A stretch of DNA of 64,000 nucleotides from assembly GCA_017163975.1 (NCBI GenBank), contig JAFFSR010000244.1, positions 12,649,501 through 12,713,500 on the forward strand. The letters are read 5' to 3'. Position 1 is the stretch's first letter; each line of letters begins with the position of its first letter. Made by a program: the position numbers and the translations under genes. Of the stretch, positions 25,861-38,878 are shown one piece after another. This DNA comes from Anastatus disparis. Its lineage: Eukaryota > Arthropoda > Insecta > Hymenoptera > Eupelmidae. The notes under the pieces were generated by a model that did no database searches, had not been told where the DNA came from, and saw nothing but the letters and a program-made list of their open reading frames with translations.

Positions 25861-26800
25861 CAACTCTGCCGGTATCACCAGTGCGTTCAGCTTAAACTTA
25901 TTTTAAACTCGTGAATTATTTATAATGTCGAACAACAGCGTTAAAAAAGAACAACAACAAATAAATAATCGATAAAAAAGGGGATCGATAAAATTTTGAC
26001 GCCTAAAGCATGTAATATAATAAAAAAAAAGCGTTTGCGGGCGCGTGCATACGAGTCGCGCGACGCTTGGACTCAGCTTGGTTTGTGTTCGGTAATGTGT
26101 ATACGAGAGAAGGCTCGCTCGGTCGCGTTGAAGCAAAAGCGAGAACGACTACGACTACGACGACGACTACGTCGGCCCCCACGTTGTTTGTCTCGCGAGT
26201 GGCCTGTTTACATGTTGACTCTGTTTACGCGTTTCGCCCGCTTTGCTATACTCTTCCCTTCCTTCTCTTCTCTCTACCACTACCTCCTCCCCCTTTACCT
26301 CCTCACGCCATCGCACACACGTTTCCCGCTCTTTGCTTCTCTCTATATACACCGTCCTCCTCCTCCTCCTCCTCCTCTTTTCCTCTCTCTCTCTCTCTCT
26401 CTATATACACGCGTGTATTATAATGTATATAGCCGATGACTATACACTCGTGTGCTGCTGCCTCTCCTCTCCTCCGCTTCTTCTTGTTTTTCTTTTTCTC
26501 TTTTTTTTTTCTTGTTTCTCTCTCGTATGTATATACGCCAAATGAAACTCTTTCTTCTTCTGTTACTTGGGTTCCGACGTGTGTACGTACTCATGGCTCT
26601 CTTGGTTCTCTCTATCTTTATTCTTTTTTTCTCTCTCAATCTTTTATTCTCTCTTTCTTGTTTAACGTCGCGCGAATGGTATATAGAGCTCTTTGCAAAG
26701 CTGTGTAGAGTTAGCATCTTTTTTTTCCTCTCTCTCTCTCTCCTTTTGCTCTTTTGATCTGTTATTTCTTTATTTTTTACGTTTGTTCGTTTTTTTTTTG
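25861..26800. promoter_or_regulatory. Strongest CpG/pyrimidine-rich island in the window; candidate promoter or 5' UTR
   Basis: This is the least AT-rich stretch seen. It has many CpGs at 26030-26230 (GCGGGCGCGTGCATACGAG, CTCGCTCGGTCGCG), a CGA/CTA trinucleotide run (about 26144-26170), CTC repeats (26355-26378) and a CT dinucleotide run (26385-26402). Pyrimidine tracts follow to 26760. CT/GA arrays can bind GAGA-type factors and are common in arthropod promoters (family knowledge, not shown here). Five or more overlapping ORFs in different frames (up to 147 codons at 25996-26439) translate to Arg/Thr/Ser/Leu/Pro runs and are artefacts of the repeats. The TSS and strand cannot be told. Confidence 0.35.
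26355..26402. repeat. Compound CTC/CT microsatellite
   Basis: A run of about eight CTC units is followed by TTTTC and a CT dinucleotide run, then TATATACACGCG. It is a simple-sequence repeat that explains the Ser/Pro-rich ORFs crossing it. Confidence 0.85.
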
Positions 26801-29800
26801 TTGCGCTGTGCGAGATGTGTCTTTTGGTTATAACGCTTTTTCCTTTTCTTTGTTTTTTTGTTTGTTGTTTGACGTCTGTTTTACCGGCGGTTAGATTTTA
26901 GTGGTTTTAGCATAAACCTAAATATGCGTGGGCGTTCGTTTTCATTTTTACTTATTTTTTTTCTCTTTCAAACGGACTATTAAAAAAGCTGGAGCTTTTA
27001 TTTATCTTATTCTGGGCAATATAATTTTATTAGTTTGAAATTATTCATTTCTATAAATAGCAGCTTTTGATATAATGTTACAAGTAATTACATACGTGTC
27101 ATATATAGCTAGTGCTATCAAAATATTTAAGTAGTTACAGTCGTGTAATGCACGGCTTTTAAGTACCGCAAAGTGTCATAACTAAAATTTTTAGCTTAAT
27201 ATCAAAACTTTCTTTTGATATTTTTAACGCAAAATTAAGAAATAAAAAAATTGAAATTAAACGTTTAATGCACAAACGGAAACTAAGTAAAGTGTTAACT
27301 GAACTCAGATGGCCTGTAATGATTTAGGGATAACATTTAATGTATTTCTTTAAAGTATGATACCGTATGACAACTTTGGCGGAAACGCGTTTTACGGCAT
27401 TTTTAGTACATAAATTCATATATACAATCTTATGCAAAACTCTGGAAAATACACGAGGAATTTTTGTTTCATTGTAAAACGCACAAGCTTGATATAGGAA
27501 GCGAATTGTATGCAGATTTAATATACTCTATTTAACTTCCGTGATATATATTTCTCTTTTTTTTTTTTAAACTGTAATATTACAAACGCTCGGAATTATT
27601 TTTCTCACGATTGTTTGTACAAGAGCATATTTTCATTGATATTAAATGTATTTTTTGTTTATCGAATTGTATTTAATAAAAGATTTTTTAATTAATGATA
27701 AAATTCATCCTTTGTTTAACTCGAGTGAAATTTATTTTTCAAATTTTTCTAACGAAACACAAAATATATCTTCGCCGGAGTTTATTAATACCAGCTAAAA
27801 GCCATTTTCTCCAGAATGTCAATAATGCAAATTAACTCGACTCGACGAGATTTTTCATTAGTTGAATCAGCTGCATTTCATGTATGAAAAATAAAAAATT
27901 AAAAAACACTTTGGACTTTATTAGCAGAAGAAAAATCAGTTGTAAAATAAAGAAACAAACATAAAAGAAAAAAAAATTGAAAAACTAAGAGGCATGTGTG
28001 GTATACGCTGAAGGCGTTAAAAGAAGAAGAAGAAAAATAAAAAAAAGAAAAAAAAAAGAATTGACATTTGAGATGCAAAAACTTCCCTGACGACACATGC
28101 ATATAACTGACTGTTTGTCATCAAGCGGACGCATGACAATGCAAGCAGATGCGTTGTATGCGCGAGCGTACGCGCTAAAAGTTTTTTTTTGCATAATGCA
28201 GGTGCACTTTCAGTGTCAAGTCCATGGCTTTAAAAAAAAATGTTATTTTACTTCTCTTCAATGCCTCATCATTACACTTTGCGTTAACATTAATGAGAGT
28301 TGATATAATTTTGATGAATTTTAAAAGCGCGTTAGTTTTGCGGTTTCGTTTCTGTTAAATTGATTTTATATAGCTTGACGTTTATAATTTATCGATTCGG
28401 CCAAAGGAGTAATGTTGTGTAATAATAGATGTTTGTGAATTTATTCAATTTTTATTTGTACAACAAACATGAAAAGTTGTGTCATTGTTTGTGGTTTTCC
28501 ACTTAATATTTTTGCGTCATTACGTGTTTCCTTTAACAAAAGTATACTTAGAATTTTTTTTTAATTTATTGATTTCTTAAAATTTTTGTTATAAACGAAT
28601 TTTATTCTTGGCTCAATCATAATAGTCATAATAATTGATCTGAAAATCAGAAAAAAGTACTTTTTTTCCTTTTTGTTTGAATAGAGAATAAATTATCATT
28701 TGATTCCCACTAAATATGAAAAAATTAATAAAGATTTGTTTTAAAATTTAAGTTAATTTTTTTTCGTTTGTAACAGATTAAATTTTCCTAAATTCGATTA
28801 TCAAACGATTTCGATAAAGCAATCACAGGTAAGATCGGTTATTCTTCTTATAAAATATATTATTAAAACGCTAAAATATATGCCGATTTTTAAAATCTAT
28901 AACATTATACCTAATGACATATTTTTCTATATTAATAATGTTAATATATTCTAATTTTTTTTAATAGTGTTTTCATAATAATCATATGAAACCGTCGTTT
29001 ATAATAAGAAAAAATAATAGCCTCCGGGATATATAATTTTATCACGTAGTTTTTGAGCAAAATGATACTTAGAAAAATTTTATAAAACAGATGGTTTATA
29101 TTAAAGATAATTTGTAAATCTCGTTATTCACGGAAAATACGCTATAAAATTATTTTTTTACTATTAAATTAACTTATCATGCTTATATCTAGGATGTTCT
29201 GCTATATTTTTTTAGTTTAACAAAATCTATAATTTTTATGTTAATAATGAAAAACGCCATTAGAAAAAGACCAAAAGTTCGATCTCTTAACAAGAAACTA
29301 ACATTATACTCGTTTGGAAAAAATACTTAATTTATTAATTTAAAAAAGAACGAGGAGAATTAATTAACAAATACAAGAATCACAATTTGTGATCTCTTTT
29401 TTTCAATTTTCTTATTAATTAAATTGACGTTGCAGGAGATTTTTTTACTCCCGTCTTTAGAACTCAGATAAAGTGAAAAAAAGTCACTTTGACGTCATAA
29501 TATATGCGGTTGTAAATTTAGTTAACAACCCGGTGAAACAAATATTCAATCAAGAGAAAAACAATATGCAAACGGTTTATGTGAGTTTGGTCTTCTCTTC
29601 ACGTTTACAAGTTAACGAATAAAAGAAAGCGTTCATTTAATTTGGACAATGGTACTACTTATTAATCTTGTTTTTTGTAACTTTGCTTAAAAAAAAAACA
29701 ATATTACACTGTATTTCCAATATTGACATTTTGCATAAAAAATTTAATGAAATATCAAAAGTTTAATATAAAATTTTTTATAATATACAGTACAGTTTGA

Positions 29801-31480
29801 AAATTATGGATTAATCCTGTTTTAGTAATTGCGTTGGTTATAATTTTCTTGAAATTTTTATTATTAACATTTTATAACTACAAAGTAGAAAACTTTCGAG
29901 ACTACTTAAAATTCATGTAACTTTTACTTACGGCCATTAATCAAACATTGTTTTATTTGTACACAATTTATACCTCAATATCATTGTAATAAATAGTTAT
30001 TATCCTAGATTATTAAAACAGAAATCATTAATAAAAGTATATGAAAAATTTTAAATTTAAAACTTTTTCATTTTTTTTTCTCTTTTACATCGATACAAGA
30101 AATACAAGTTTTCTCTTATATAGATACAATTTGAAATGTCTGTAAAACGGAAAATAAAAAGAAATTATAAAATAAAATTAAGTGAAAAAAAAATGGCAGA
30201 AAAGAAAAATTTTGTTTTTAGTACACAGCGAAATTGCTCGCGCGATAGTGCCTATAAAGCGTATAATTTTACTAAAGATAAAAATTTTTTTTTCAGTTTC
30301 TATAACATAGTTTTCACTGAGCTGATACCGTTTTAATTGAATAAAAATTCTGAAGATTATTGCTGTGTTATAAAATGAATATTAATCTTCCGGCTATTTT
30401 CCCGTTAACGAGAAAACTACTTATGTACAGCTTTATGCGTTACATACTGCGCTATATATAAATACCATATGGAAGTTGAATAATGCAACAATTGTTATTT
30501 ATTAAGTTTTTTTTTCAAACCAAATAAATGTATTTTGAAAGTTACTTTCTAATTATATCTGTTTAATTATTTAGTTTGGAAAAAAACATTATTTTTAACG
30601 CAATTAGAAATTGTTAATTATATAAACCTTATTTTAAGATTCGATTAAAGTCTGTACACATTGGAACATAATATAGTTTAATTTTTCTTAAGAATTTTTT
30701 AGTGCTTAGTTGACGTCAAAAGTTTTAAATTTATTCTGCCATGACATCATATTGTTAAAGAAATTCTAAATAATTCTAAGCATAACATTACAATGATAGA
30801 TTAGAATGTGACATTCGTATCATTTAGTTTATTGAAAAAGTACACATTTTTCATATTTATTGAGAATTGACGTACTACCGCAGATTTTATGTAAAGAATA
30901 AATTGTATGTATAATTAATATAATCAAAAAATATTTTTTGTAATGTTGCGATTAGAAGCAGAAATTGATATTTTACATTGCGACCTAATTTCTTACCACA
31001 AACGTATGCAGTCTAAAGCCGAAAAAGAAAAGCAATTATCCTAATTGAAAACCAATGTCTTTAAACAAAATCAAATACACGAGAAAAAGGCGTGTTCTCA
31101 TGCAAAAAAATATTTTTCTTTTCAAACACCAAAAGCAAAAGACACATAAAAACCGGAAATTCGCTTTCTCTCTATTACTTTTAATTAAAATAGTCGAAAA
31201 TTGCGACAGTCTTCCACTTTGGCTAATGCTCGTATACACATTATCCGTGTGTGTCCGGATGCGAAAGTGTATAATTTACAAGTATACATATAACCAAAAT
31301 AACAAACAAAAAAGTCAATAAAAAAGAAAATTAAATAGGAAAATAGAAGAAAAAAAATTCCGTAATATAACAAGTTAAAATTAATACGCAAAAAGCGACA
31401 AATTGTTACTTGGTTTACAATTAGCTTTTAAGATTGAAAATTTTGATCGTATATATGTAAGCCATTAATATTACCAATGA
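26801..31480. other. Gene-poor AT-rich sequence
   Basis: No coding region is supported. Less AT-rich patches lie at 28080-28230 (GCGCGAGCGTACGCGC words), about 30230-30480 and 31020-31270. The ORFs in these patches (60-90 codons) overlap on opposite strands and lack domain features. The rest is A/T-rich with scattered ATTTTTT and AAAATTT runs. Confidence 0.55.
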
Positions 31481-33030
31481 GCTCATACTACACATATGCT
31501 ATATATGTTGGAGATTATCATCTCTCTAACTTTCTGCCGACATCCTGTACGTTCACTTCTCTTTTCTCTCTCTCTCTCTCTCGCTTGTTTTTCACTTCTC
31601 CATTCACTTTGTCGATTTTTTTATTTTTTTTTTTCAAACTTTTATTGTAATCTTTTTTCTCTCTCTCTCGTTTCTTTTGTTTATTTATCCCGCTTCAAAT
31701 GTATCTGAATGTTTTATTCACGGAACTTACGATTACAACATTGATGATGGCGATGATGACGACTTCGGTGAACATCGCTTGTTACCTTTCGAATGTAGTT
31801 TATTGTCTTATTGCTGGTTCTATGAATGCGTAAACGATGACAGATACATTACATAGATTAAGTATTTCATAATTTTTTTTTGTTTAAAACGAAAAAGGAT
31901 CGACGAGTACTTATTATTAAAAATTTAAATGAAAAATTTTTTTAGCATTTTAAAATTTAGTTTGCATTAAGCATTTTAATATTTTTTAATATAACCATTA
32001 AAAATAATTTGGAGAAAAAATATTTTCGAAAAATATATTTGATAATTTTAATAAATTTTTGAAAGTGAAATCTTTGTGCCTATGGCATATGGAAAATATT
32101 TTTTAGTAATATGAATTTTGATGTAATCTGATGTGTTATTTATTGTTTTGTATTATATATCAAATAGTTGCATTTGATAACTTAATCAATATTGTAAAGC
32201 AAACGAATTAAGTTACTCACGTGATAGCAGTTACATAATCTAATTTTACAAAACATATTGTCGTTATGCAAAAAAATAAAAGAAAAAGAAAAATCTAAAT
32301 AAATAAAACTCAACAAAATGCATCGATATATAAAAGCAGTTAAAACGTATTACGTGCTCGCGCGTACAATGAAACAAGGAAGAATATATAATTTGAGAAA
32401 TGAGTTTACAATGAAAATGTATGAGACGTTAAATTCATTTGAAAATTCTAAAAATAACATTTGACCAAAAATTGATAATGAAATTACTAATAACTTGACA
32501 GTTTATTTTAGTCTAAACTAATTCGACACGGAATGCTTCGTACCTCACATGGACGTACGAAACATATGTATGTGTATTTGTGTACGTGTGTGTGTGTGTT
32601 TTGCGACGAACTGCAAAACTTTGCAACGCTCTACTTAACCGTAAGAGACGACGTTACGCAGGCATATATACGTACATCTCTCTCTCTCTCTCTTACTCTT
32701 TATTTCTTCTTATTTTTTTTCTCTTGTAGACAAGTATATATGCATGTATATAAGTTGTCTTGTTATACATCTTCGCGTGAGCAGAGGCATCAACGTTTTC
32801 TTATTTTTGTGTGCTGCTGTTGCTACTACTACTGTTACTGCTGCTGTTACAACTACTGGAAGTAAAATTATACCTGACGCCAGTGTATGGGACAATATAT
32901 TATCGTGTGCATTTAGTTTAGCATTTTGCGAATGGATTATACGAAGAGTGCGTTTTGTGTACGAGAAGACAAATGACTGGCAAAACGCCGTTTTATTTGC
33001 GAATTTATATTACCATTTATGAAATCCATA
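31481..33030. promoter_or_regulatory. Pyrimidine-rich and CpG-bearing islands, possible regulatory DNA
   Basis: Two patches stand out, 31490-31830 and 32520-33010. They contain CT dinucleotide runs (31562-31582, 31662-31674, 32679-32692), a GTGTGTGT run (32588-32600) and a CTG/CTA trinucleotide run (32812-32855). The overlapping ORFs at 32533-32865 and 32744-33022 encode low-complexity Cys/Tyr or Thr/Ala runs produced by the repeats. Such islands recur every one to three kilobases across the window and may be cis-regulatory modules; this is inference. Confidence 0.3.
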
Positions 33031-36000
33031 TACACACAAGTACGTAATGCTGAATGATGAATAAGAAAATATTTACGGCTCGAAGATGATTTTTCAATTT
33101 TTATGATCGCTATAAAGAAAATTTTGATTAAAAAAAAGTTTTTACTCTTATCACTTTGTGTATTTATTTTAGATATTTTCTTACCAATAAATTTGATATA
33201 AATACATTTTATCCAAAAAAAGTTTGAAAAGTTTCTTTTGACGAATAAAATCTAAAATTTTATAAAGAAACACTTTATTTTTCCTTGTTTATTTAAAATC
33301 ACAAAAATAACAGGACCTAATCTTATCGTTAAAAAGTTGTTTCCTGTTTCAGAAGGGGGAAAAATTATGACTTTAATGAATTTATGTTATAATCGCATAT
33401 AACCATTATATTTTTAAACATTTCAGTTTAATGAAGTCGTAATAAATTATGAAATAAAGAAAAATTAATTACGCATTTAAAGTTACATTTCTAATTTTTA
33501 TTAACATAAGTTAAGTTTTATTATGCTTCATAAATTTGAAAATATGGCCGATTAGTTGCATAGTATACGGAAATAAATGTTTATTGCATTGATTTATTTT
33601 TAATTACAAGTTATGTAAATAAATTTATTTTTGCATTATTTTATTTATCATATACAACTAAAAGTAATTTCTTCATTAAAAGTTTAGCTGCACCTCGTGC
33701 TGAAAACTAAAATTAAACAGAAAAAAAGAGTAACACGAGCATATGCATTAATTGTTATTTAATTATAAAACCAACAAACTATACGTATATGTATAATTTT
33801 CAAAGCGAAGACAGATCAATTAAATGCATGAAGAGTATAGGTATACACGAATGCTTAACTCAAAAAAATAGTTACCACTTTACACGAAACTAAAGCATCG
33901 ATTATTTGCCATGCAATTTTCGTGCAATGTTTCCGTATCGTCGTTGTTGATGCGTCTCTCCTTTCTTTCTACCGCACATACACACACGGAAACTTTGCTA
34001 GAACTATATATGTCATTTCACTTTATATATTTAAACTTTGGCTATACAAGAGTTAAATGCAGTGCAAGCAACGATTGTTTCCTTTTTTGCATTATAGGTA
34101 AAGATAAATATAGTTTTGTCATATTTTATTTTATTAATTTTTTTTATTTCAAGATAAGCTAGTGTGATTGTTGACAAATGAATAAATTTTAATTTTATAT
34201 AAAATTTTTATGAAAAAACATTGAATCTTTTAAAAAAATAAAAAAATAAAATCTTGAACTAATATTCTATACGTTTCGTATTAATAATTTCAATTAAAAT
34301 TCAATACTAATATTTATTAATATTAATACAATATTATGATTGCGTCATTCAAAGTTTAAAGTTTAAGTTTTAGGGCTAAACTTAATATGATAGATTATCA
34401 AATTAATCATAATATAAATATAATTCAATTATAACTAATTAATTTTATTATCAGTTGATAAAAAAGAAGGAGATAATGTCTTAGAGCATTTTAAACTGAT
34501 ATGTATTTTCCTTAAACTTCTCTTAGCTCACTTATCATTTTCCCCTTTTTTTACAAAATTCTATTGGGTATGTTTTTTTCAGCTCTATAGAAAAGTGCGA
34601 AGGGTTCATTTATGCTCGCATAAATTCCATTTGTTTCTTGACCTCGTTGAAATCTCATCAGACGCCAACATAAACAGGCTTTACGACGGTCGTTTGCCTC
34701 TCTTACGCGTGCGATTCATAATTTTTATTTTCTTTCCTTTTTTTCTCCTTTCGTACATAATGTTCGTTTGTCTCTTCTTTTTTTCTTTTGTGTTCCGCTT
34801 AGTGAACTTGTACTCGCATTTTTCTTTATTTTTTCGGCCAGATGTTTATTTGATGTTGTAAAAATTCGAATGTAAAGAGACTTTTTAACACTTTCTTTAT
34901 TTCCTTTGATACTTTATGCATGCTTTGCCATTGCCGATTGTATAGAAATTTTTTTAAAAATAATTAATTGTTATTTTCATAAGAACTTTGAATTTAATAT
35001 GTTTTGAAATGTCAGTTAATTCAGTTTAATTATTATAATTTTTCACTGAAATCGCTAATGATTACAATTTTACTAAATTTCATTCTTGTAATGATTATAA
35101 AATATTTGAAATATCTACTTTCACAAAGCATTCTTATTCTACAATTACTTTAAATTTTATTAATCGTTGCAATATTAATTAAGTTATCACGGCTTATTAG
35201 AAATATCAATATAAAAATCAGCATTCACGCTCATGTACATTAATTAAAAGCATTAATCTCATTCATTAATCAAAATCAAAATAGATAATAATTTTAATTG
35301 ATACGATACTTTTTTTTATTGTCTATGATAACTAATTAAGATAATATTTTCGAAGACATTATCATCAAAGTTATTATTTTTATCTTCGTCATTTAGATTA
35401 TCGTTCGTATTATTTTTTATCGTTCAAAAAAAAAATTAAAATAATTATTAAGTACTTATCTAATGCTAATTTTCTAAAATGCTAATTTTGATGTTATGAA
35501 AAAAAAACAAAAATAAAGTAAACAAAACGCTTCTGAATTATTTCTCGTGTTTAACTTACGAGAAATATGTTTTATTTACACTGCGCTAAGTGATAGCGAG
35601 CTCGCGTGTTTATTCTTTCTTTTTTTTTTCATTTCACATTACACATAGCCGAAAAATTAATTGATTATCATCTAAAAATAGTCTCTCATCTTGAGCACAC
35701 TGTTTACAACGAGCAAATCTCCATGAAAATACACAACGGCTTTTTTAATTACCGAGCTCCAAAAGGCGCCAGAAACATTGAAAAAAACAACAAGAAAACG
35801 AGAGAAAAAAAAGAGTACGCATATCTCGAGTGACGAGAAGATTAGAGTTGACGCATTATTGATAATTATAATGCACAAGAAGAGAAGGAGAATAACGAAA
35901 GAGTAAGAGAAAGAGAGAGAGTAATGTAAAAATGAAAGAAAACACGGAAACAGAGGAGAATATACAAGTTAGTGTATATGGCCTGTTAGGTAAAGTGGTT

Positions 36001-37799
36001 GTGCCTTATCTCATTCTACTTTTACTCTCGTATAATACTCGCTTCAAGCTAATTGCGGTTAGCAGCGCACACGTGACTCATTTGAAATTTACAAGCGCGT
36101 GGTATATTCTATTAATAAACGTATATGAACGGACGATGGCTAATTTTTTTAGCTTTTTTTCTTTTCTTTTATTTTATTTTTTTTTCAACGCAAATAAATA
36201 TAAACAAAAGAAGCCTTAAAACCGGAACACTTAAAAAAAAATGATTGTACAAAGTTAATGGTTCTTCGAGAGAGGGAGTGATAATGTACGTTTTATCATC
36301 CTTTAGAATAGAAAAACACGCGTTAAGTTATTGTGTGGAATTTAAAAATAAATTTTGTTTTTCCTAAACGTATTAATAACTTTAAAATATTAAATATTCA
36401 TATTAATTTTATTACAGACTATGAAATACAGTTTTAATATTAATTAAATATTATATTCAAGTATCATTTGAATCTCGTTTTATTACCGGTGGAAGTATGT
36501 ATATATTGTACGGCGTAAAAAATAATTTTTACTCGAAATAGCTCGAGATATTTTAATAGTGAAAATAAGCTTGTAAAATAGTTTTTAAACAACTTTTTAA
36601 ACAACTTTTTAACGAAATCGCGCATTACTTACGGCTACAAATGCTCGATAAGTGTTTATATATGACGATAAACATTTTATTGCTTAAAAACGTCAATTGC
36701 GAGAATTGCCACGATATAAAGTTACATTTTGATAAAGTGAAAATTATAGTCAAGTTAGGTTTTAATCTATGTGCAAAACAAGCATTAATGCTTTTTTAAT
36801 TTTTTGATTTTAAGAGCTTTGCATGGAATCAAATAAAAATATTGAAAGTTTCTATTTTACTTATTGAATATTTGTTATAATGTCTTTTGTAATTAATGAG
36901 TGAATGTTAAAATTTTAATACACCAAACTTTGTTGAAACAACAAATCTTTTGAAGTTTCAATTTATTCACGAAAGTACATACATACTGCAAGATGAATCG
37001 TTCTAGTCTTTAAATTTGAAAATTTAATTAATTTTTTATTTTATTGAAAAACAATTAATTAAGTCAATATCAAGCTCAATTCAATTGAAACCTCATAATT
37101 ACGTAATTTGCTTACACATGGTATACTTTTTGAGCTGCTAATCAAATGTAATCTGTTAATCAAATGAAATTGCATTAATTATTCGGATTTGAGGATTAAT
37201 CATCTTATTTGTGTTTACAATTACATAATTATCTGTATAACACTGTATTTATGCATCGAATTTTTCAAAATATAAGTAAGAAAAATAAATTTCAATATAT
37301 GTATATGTATAATTAAGTATGTGTGAATTTCATGTATGCATAAGCGTGGATGCTTGTATCTATTTATGTTTTCATATTATTACATTATTTAATAATTCTG
37401 CAGTGATTCAATGCTTAGAGTTTGTAATACTAAAAATAGCATGTGTTGCTGATTGTGTTATCATCGTTTTAACTCTCAAATTAAAATGTAACAATACCCT
37501 TCTTATTCATGCAGTGCATTCGAAAATAAAAGAATTTATAATGTATAAAAGTTGAAAATTTTATTGATATTTAGTTTTTTTTATAGCTCATTAAGATTTT
37601 ATTATCATTGTTGTTTCCAAATTGTATAATCGTACAATAAAAAAATAAATCAAAGGAATTACTATATAAAATGTACTTTAAAATCAAAACATTAAAACTT
37701 TTAAATGAGATAAAGAGAAAAAAAAACGCTGCCAAGGGCTTTGGCGCAATGCTTTCTTATAGGGCTCATTGAATTAAATTAATTTTATTTTGTTTTTTT
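33031..37799. other. Gene-poor sequence with three GC-richer patches
   Basis: No gene is supported. GC-richer patches at about 33880-34100, 34580-34870 and 35590-36230 give ORFs of 68-95 codons without motifs. A 12-base unit (TTTTTAAACAAC) is repeated in tandem, about 2.6 copies, at 36582-36612. The rest is A/T-rich. Confidence 0.5.
36582..36612. repeat. Short tandem repeat, 12-base unit
   Basis: Two perfect copies of TTTTTAAACAAC and a partial third. It is a minor simple repeat with no visible role. Confidence 0.8.
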
Positions 37800-38140
37800 A
37801 AACGTGATTTCAATGTAAAATACAATTTCTATTCAAGAAAAATTAGTGAATGTGAGAGAATGATTAGGAAATAAGACGAGAGAGACAAGGATGGATGAAA
37901 ATAGGGTAAAAATGAGGATCAATCTGAGATAGAAAGACAGAGAGGAAGTAAGAAAAGAGTTAGCTGAAAGCGTTGAATCAGAAATCAAAATAAGTGATCA
38001 ATGAGCTACACTAAGAAAATTATTTTTTAAAAGCTTATTTTATATAGACACTAGCAAATAACTTGTATACAAATTTTAGAGCAAATCTATCGAGTAGTTT
38101 ACGTAAAATAAAAAACCACTAAAAAATGAAAATTTAAAAA
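37800..38140. repeat. Dispersed repeat copy R1
   Basis: This stretch aligns by eye with 44310-44640. Shared blocks include ATTTCAATGTAAAA, the strip GGATGGATGAAAATAGGG followed by TAAAAATGAGGATCAAT (37889-37923), and TCGAGTAGTTTACGTAAAATA (38093 on). The second block set resembles the untranslated 3' parts of arthropod retroelements, where a string about residues near a CGAGTAGTTT word recurs. The class is not certain. No coding remnant is visible, so it is a short, decayed copy. Confidence 0.65.
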
Positions 38141-38176
38141 AAAAATTTTTTTAATATTCTAAAATTAAAACTACTT

Positions 38177-38785
38177 CACCTGAATACGGCCAAAGGACAT
38201 ATATATATTTATGTCCTCGTAGGCCGTATTCGTGTCAGTATGTAAAGAGCATGCTAAATTTGTATTGGCATCCCATATGTCTCAGACGCGCTCCTCGACT
38301 TTTTGCAAGATTTATATGTCTTCCTGAGACATATTGAGACTCAATATGTCTCAGGAGAAATCCATATGGCATCACCGATCCTTCTATGTTTCGTTCAATA
38401 TGTCAAAGAGCAATCATATTGAACGTAGGTTAGTGAAAAAAAATGACTCGCGCTTCGACAGCAGCCATATTCATTACAAAATGTCAATCTAAGAAACAAA
38501 AGAAAAAATCAATAGAACTAAAATTTTATTTTAAAAGTATTGAAAAAAAAGATTAATATTTTCAACTAATAAGTTATAGTTCCTCATACGGCCTACTTCG
38601 GACATAAAATCATCTATGTCCTTTGGCCGTTTATTCAGGTGGAATCTGAATCTCGAACAATGTTTGCCGCTTGAGCAGAAATCAACCTCGGGCGCGCTTC
38701 GCGCGCCCTCGGCAATTTCAGCTCAAGCGACAAACATTGTCCTCGATTCATATTCCACCTGAATACGGCCAAAGGACATATATAA
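38177..38785. mobile_element. Cluster of nested hairpins sharing a terminal motif
   Basis: A motif of about 27 bases starting CACCTGAATACGGCCAAAGG occurs three times: plus strand at 38177, minus strand at about 38615-38642, plus strand at about 38757. The first copy forms a hairpin (AATACGGCC 38183-38191 with GGCCGTATT 38222-38230). Between the first two lie a 33-bp palindrome (38323-38355, 16-base arms CCTGAGACATATTGAG around a single base) and a hairpin CGTTCAATATG/CATATTGAACG (38392-38402, 38415-38425). The last two copies bound a strong hairpin of about 150 bases whose tip is GGGCGCGC-TTC-GCGCGCCC (38690-38708). It is probably one or more fold-back MITEs, with the terminal motif as terminal inverted repeat. 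Confidence 0.8.
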
Positions 38786-38876
<91 letters not shown>

Positions 38877-38878
38877 TA
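38786..38878. repeat. (AT)n microsatellite
   Basis: About ninety bases of nearly uninterrupted AT dinucleotides immediately follow the third copy of the hairpin-cluster terminal motif, which itself ends in ATATATA. Many fold-back elements insert into, or seed, AT dinucleotide arrays. The translated Tyr-Ile run at 38671-38889 is an artefact of this repeat. Confidence 0.93.

Noticed and set aside
25996..26439. 147-codon plus-strand ORF with overlapping ORFs in other frames
   Set aside because: It translates CGA/CTA, CTC and CT repeats into Arg/Leu/Pro/Ser runs; several frames are open at once, as expected in a low-stop, repeat-rich island.
32533..33022. Two overlapping ORFs of 92-110 codons
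   Set aside because: Their distinctive parts are Cys/Tyr and Thr/Ala runs made by a trinucleotide repeat, and Ser/Leu runs made by a CT repeat.
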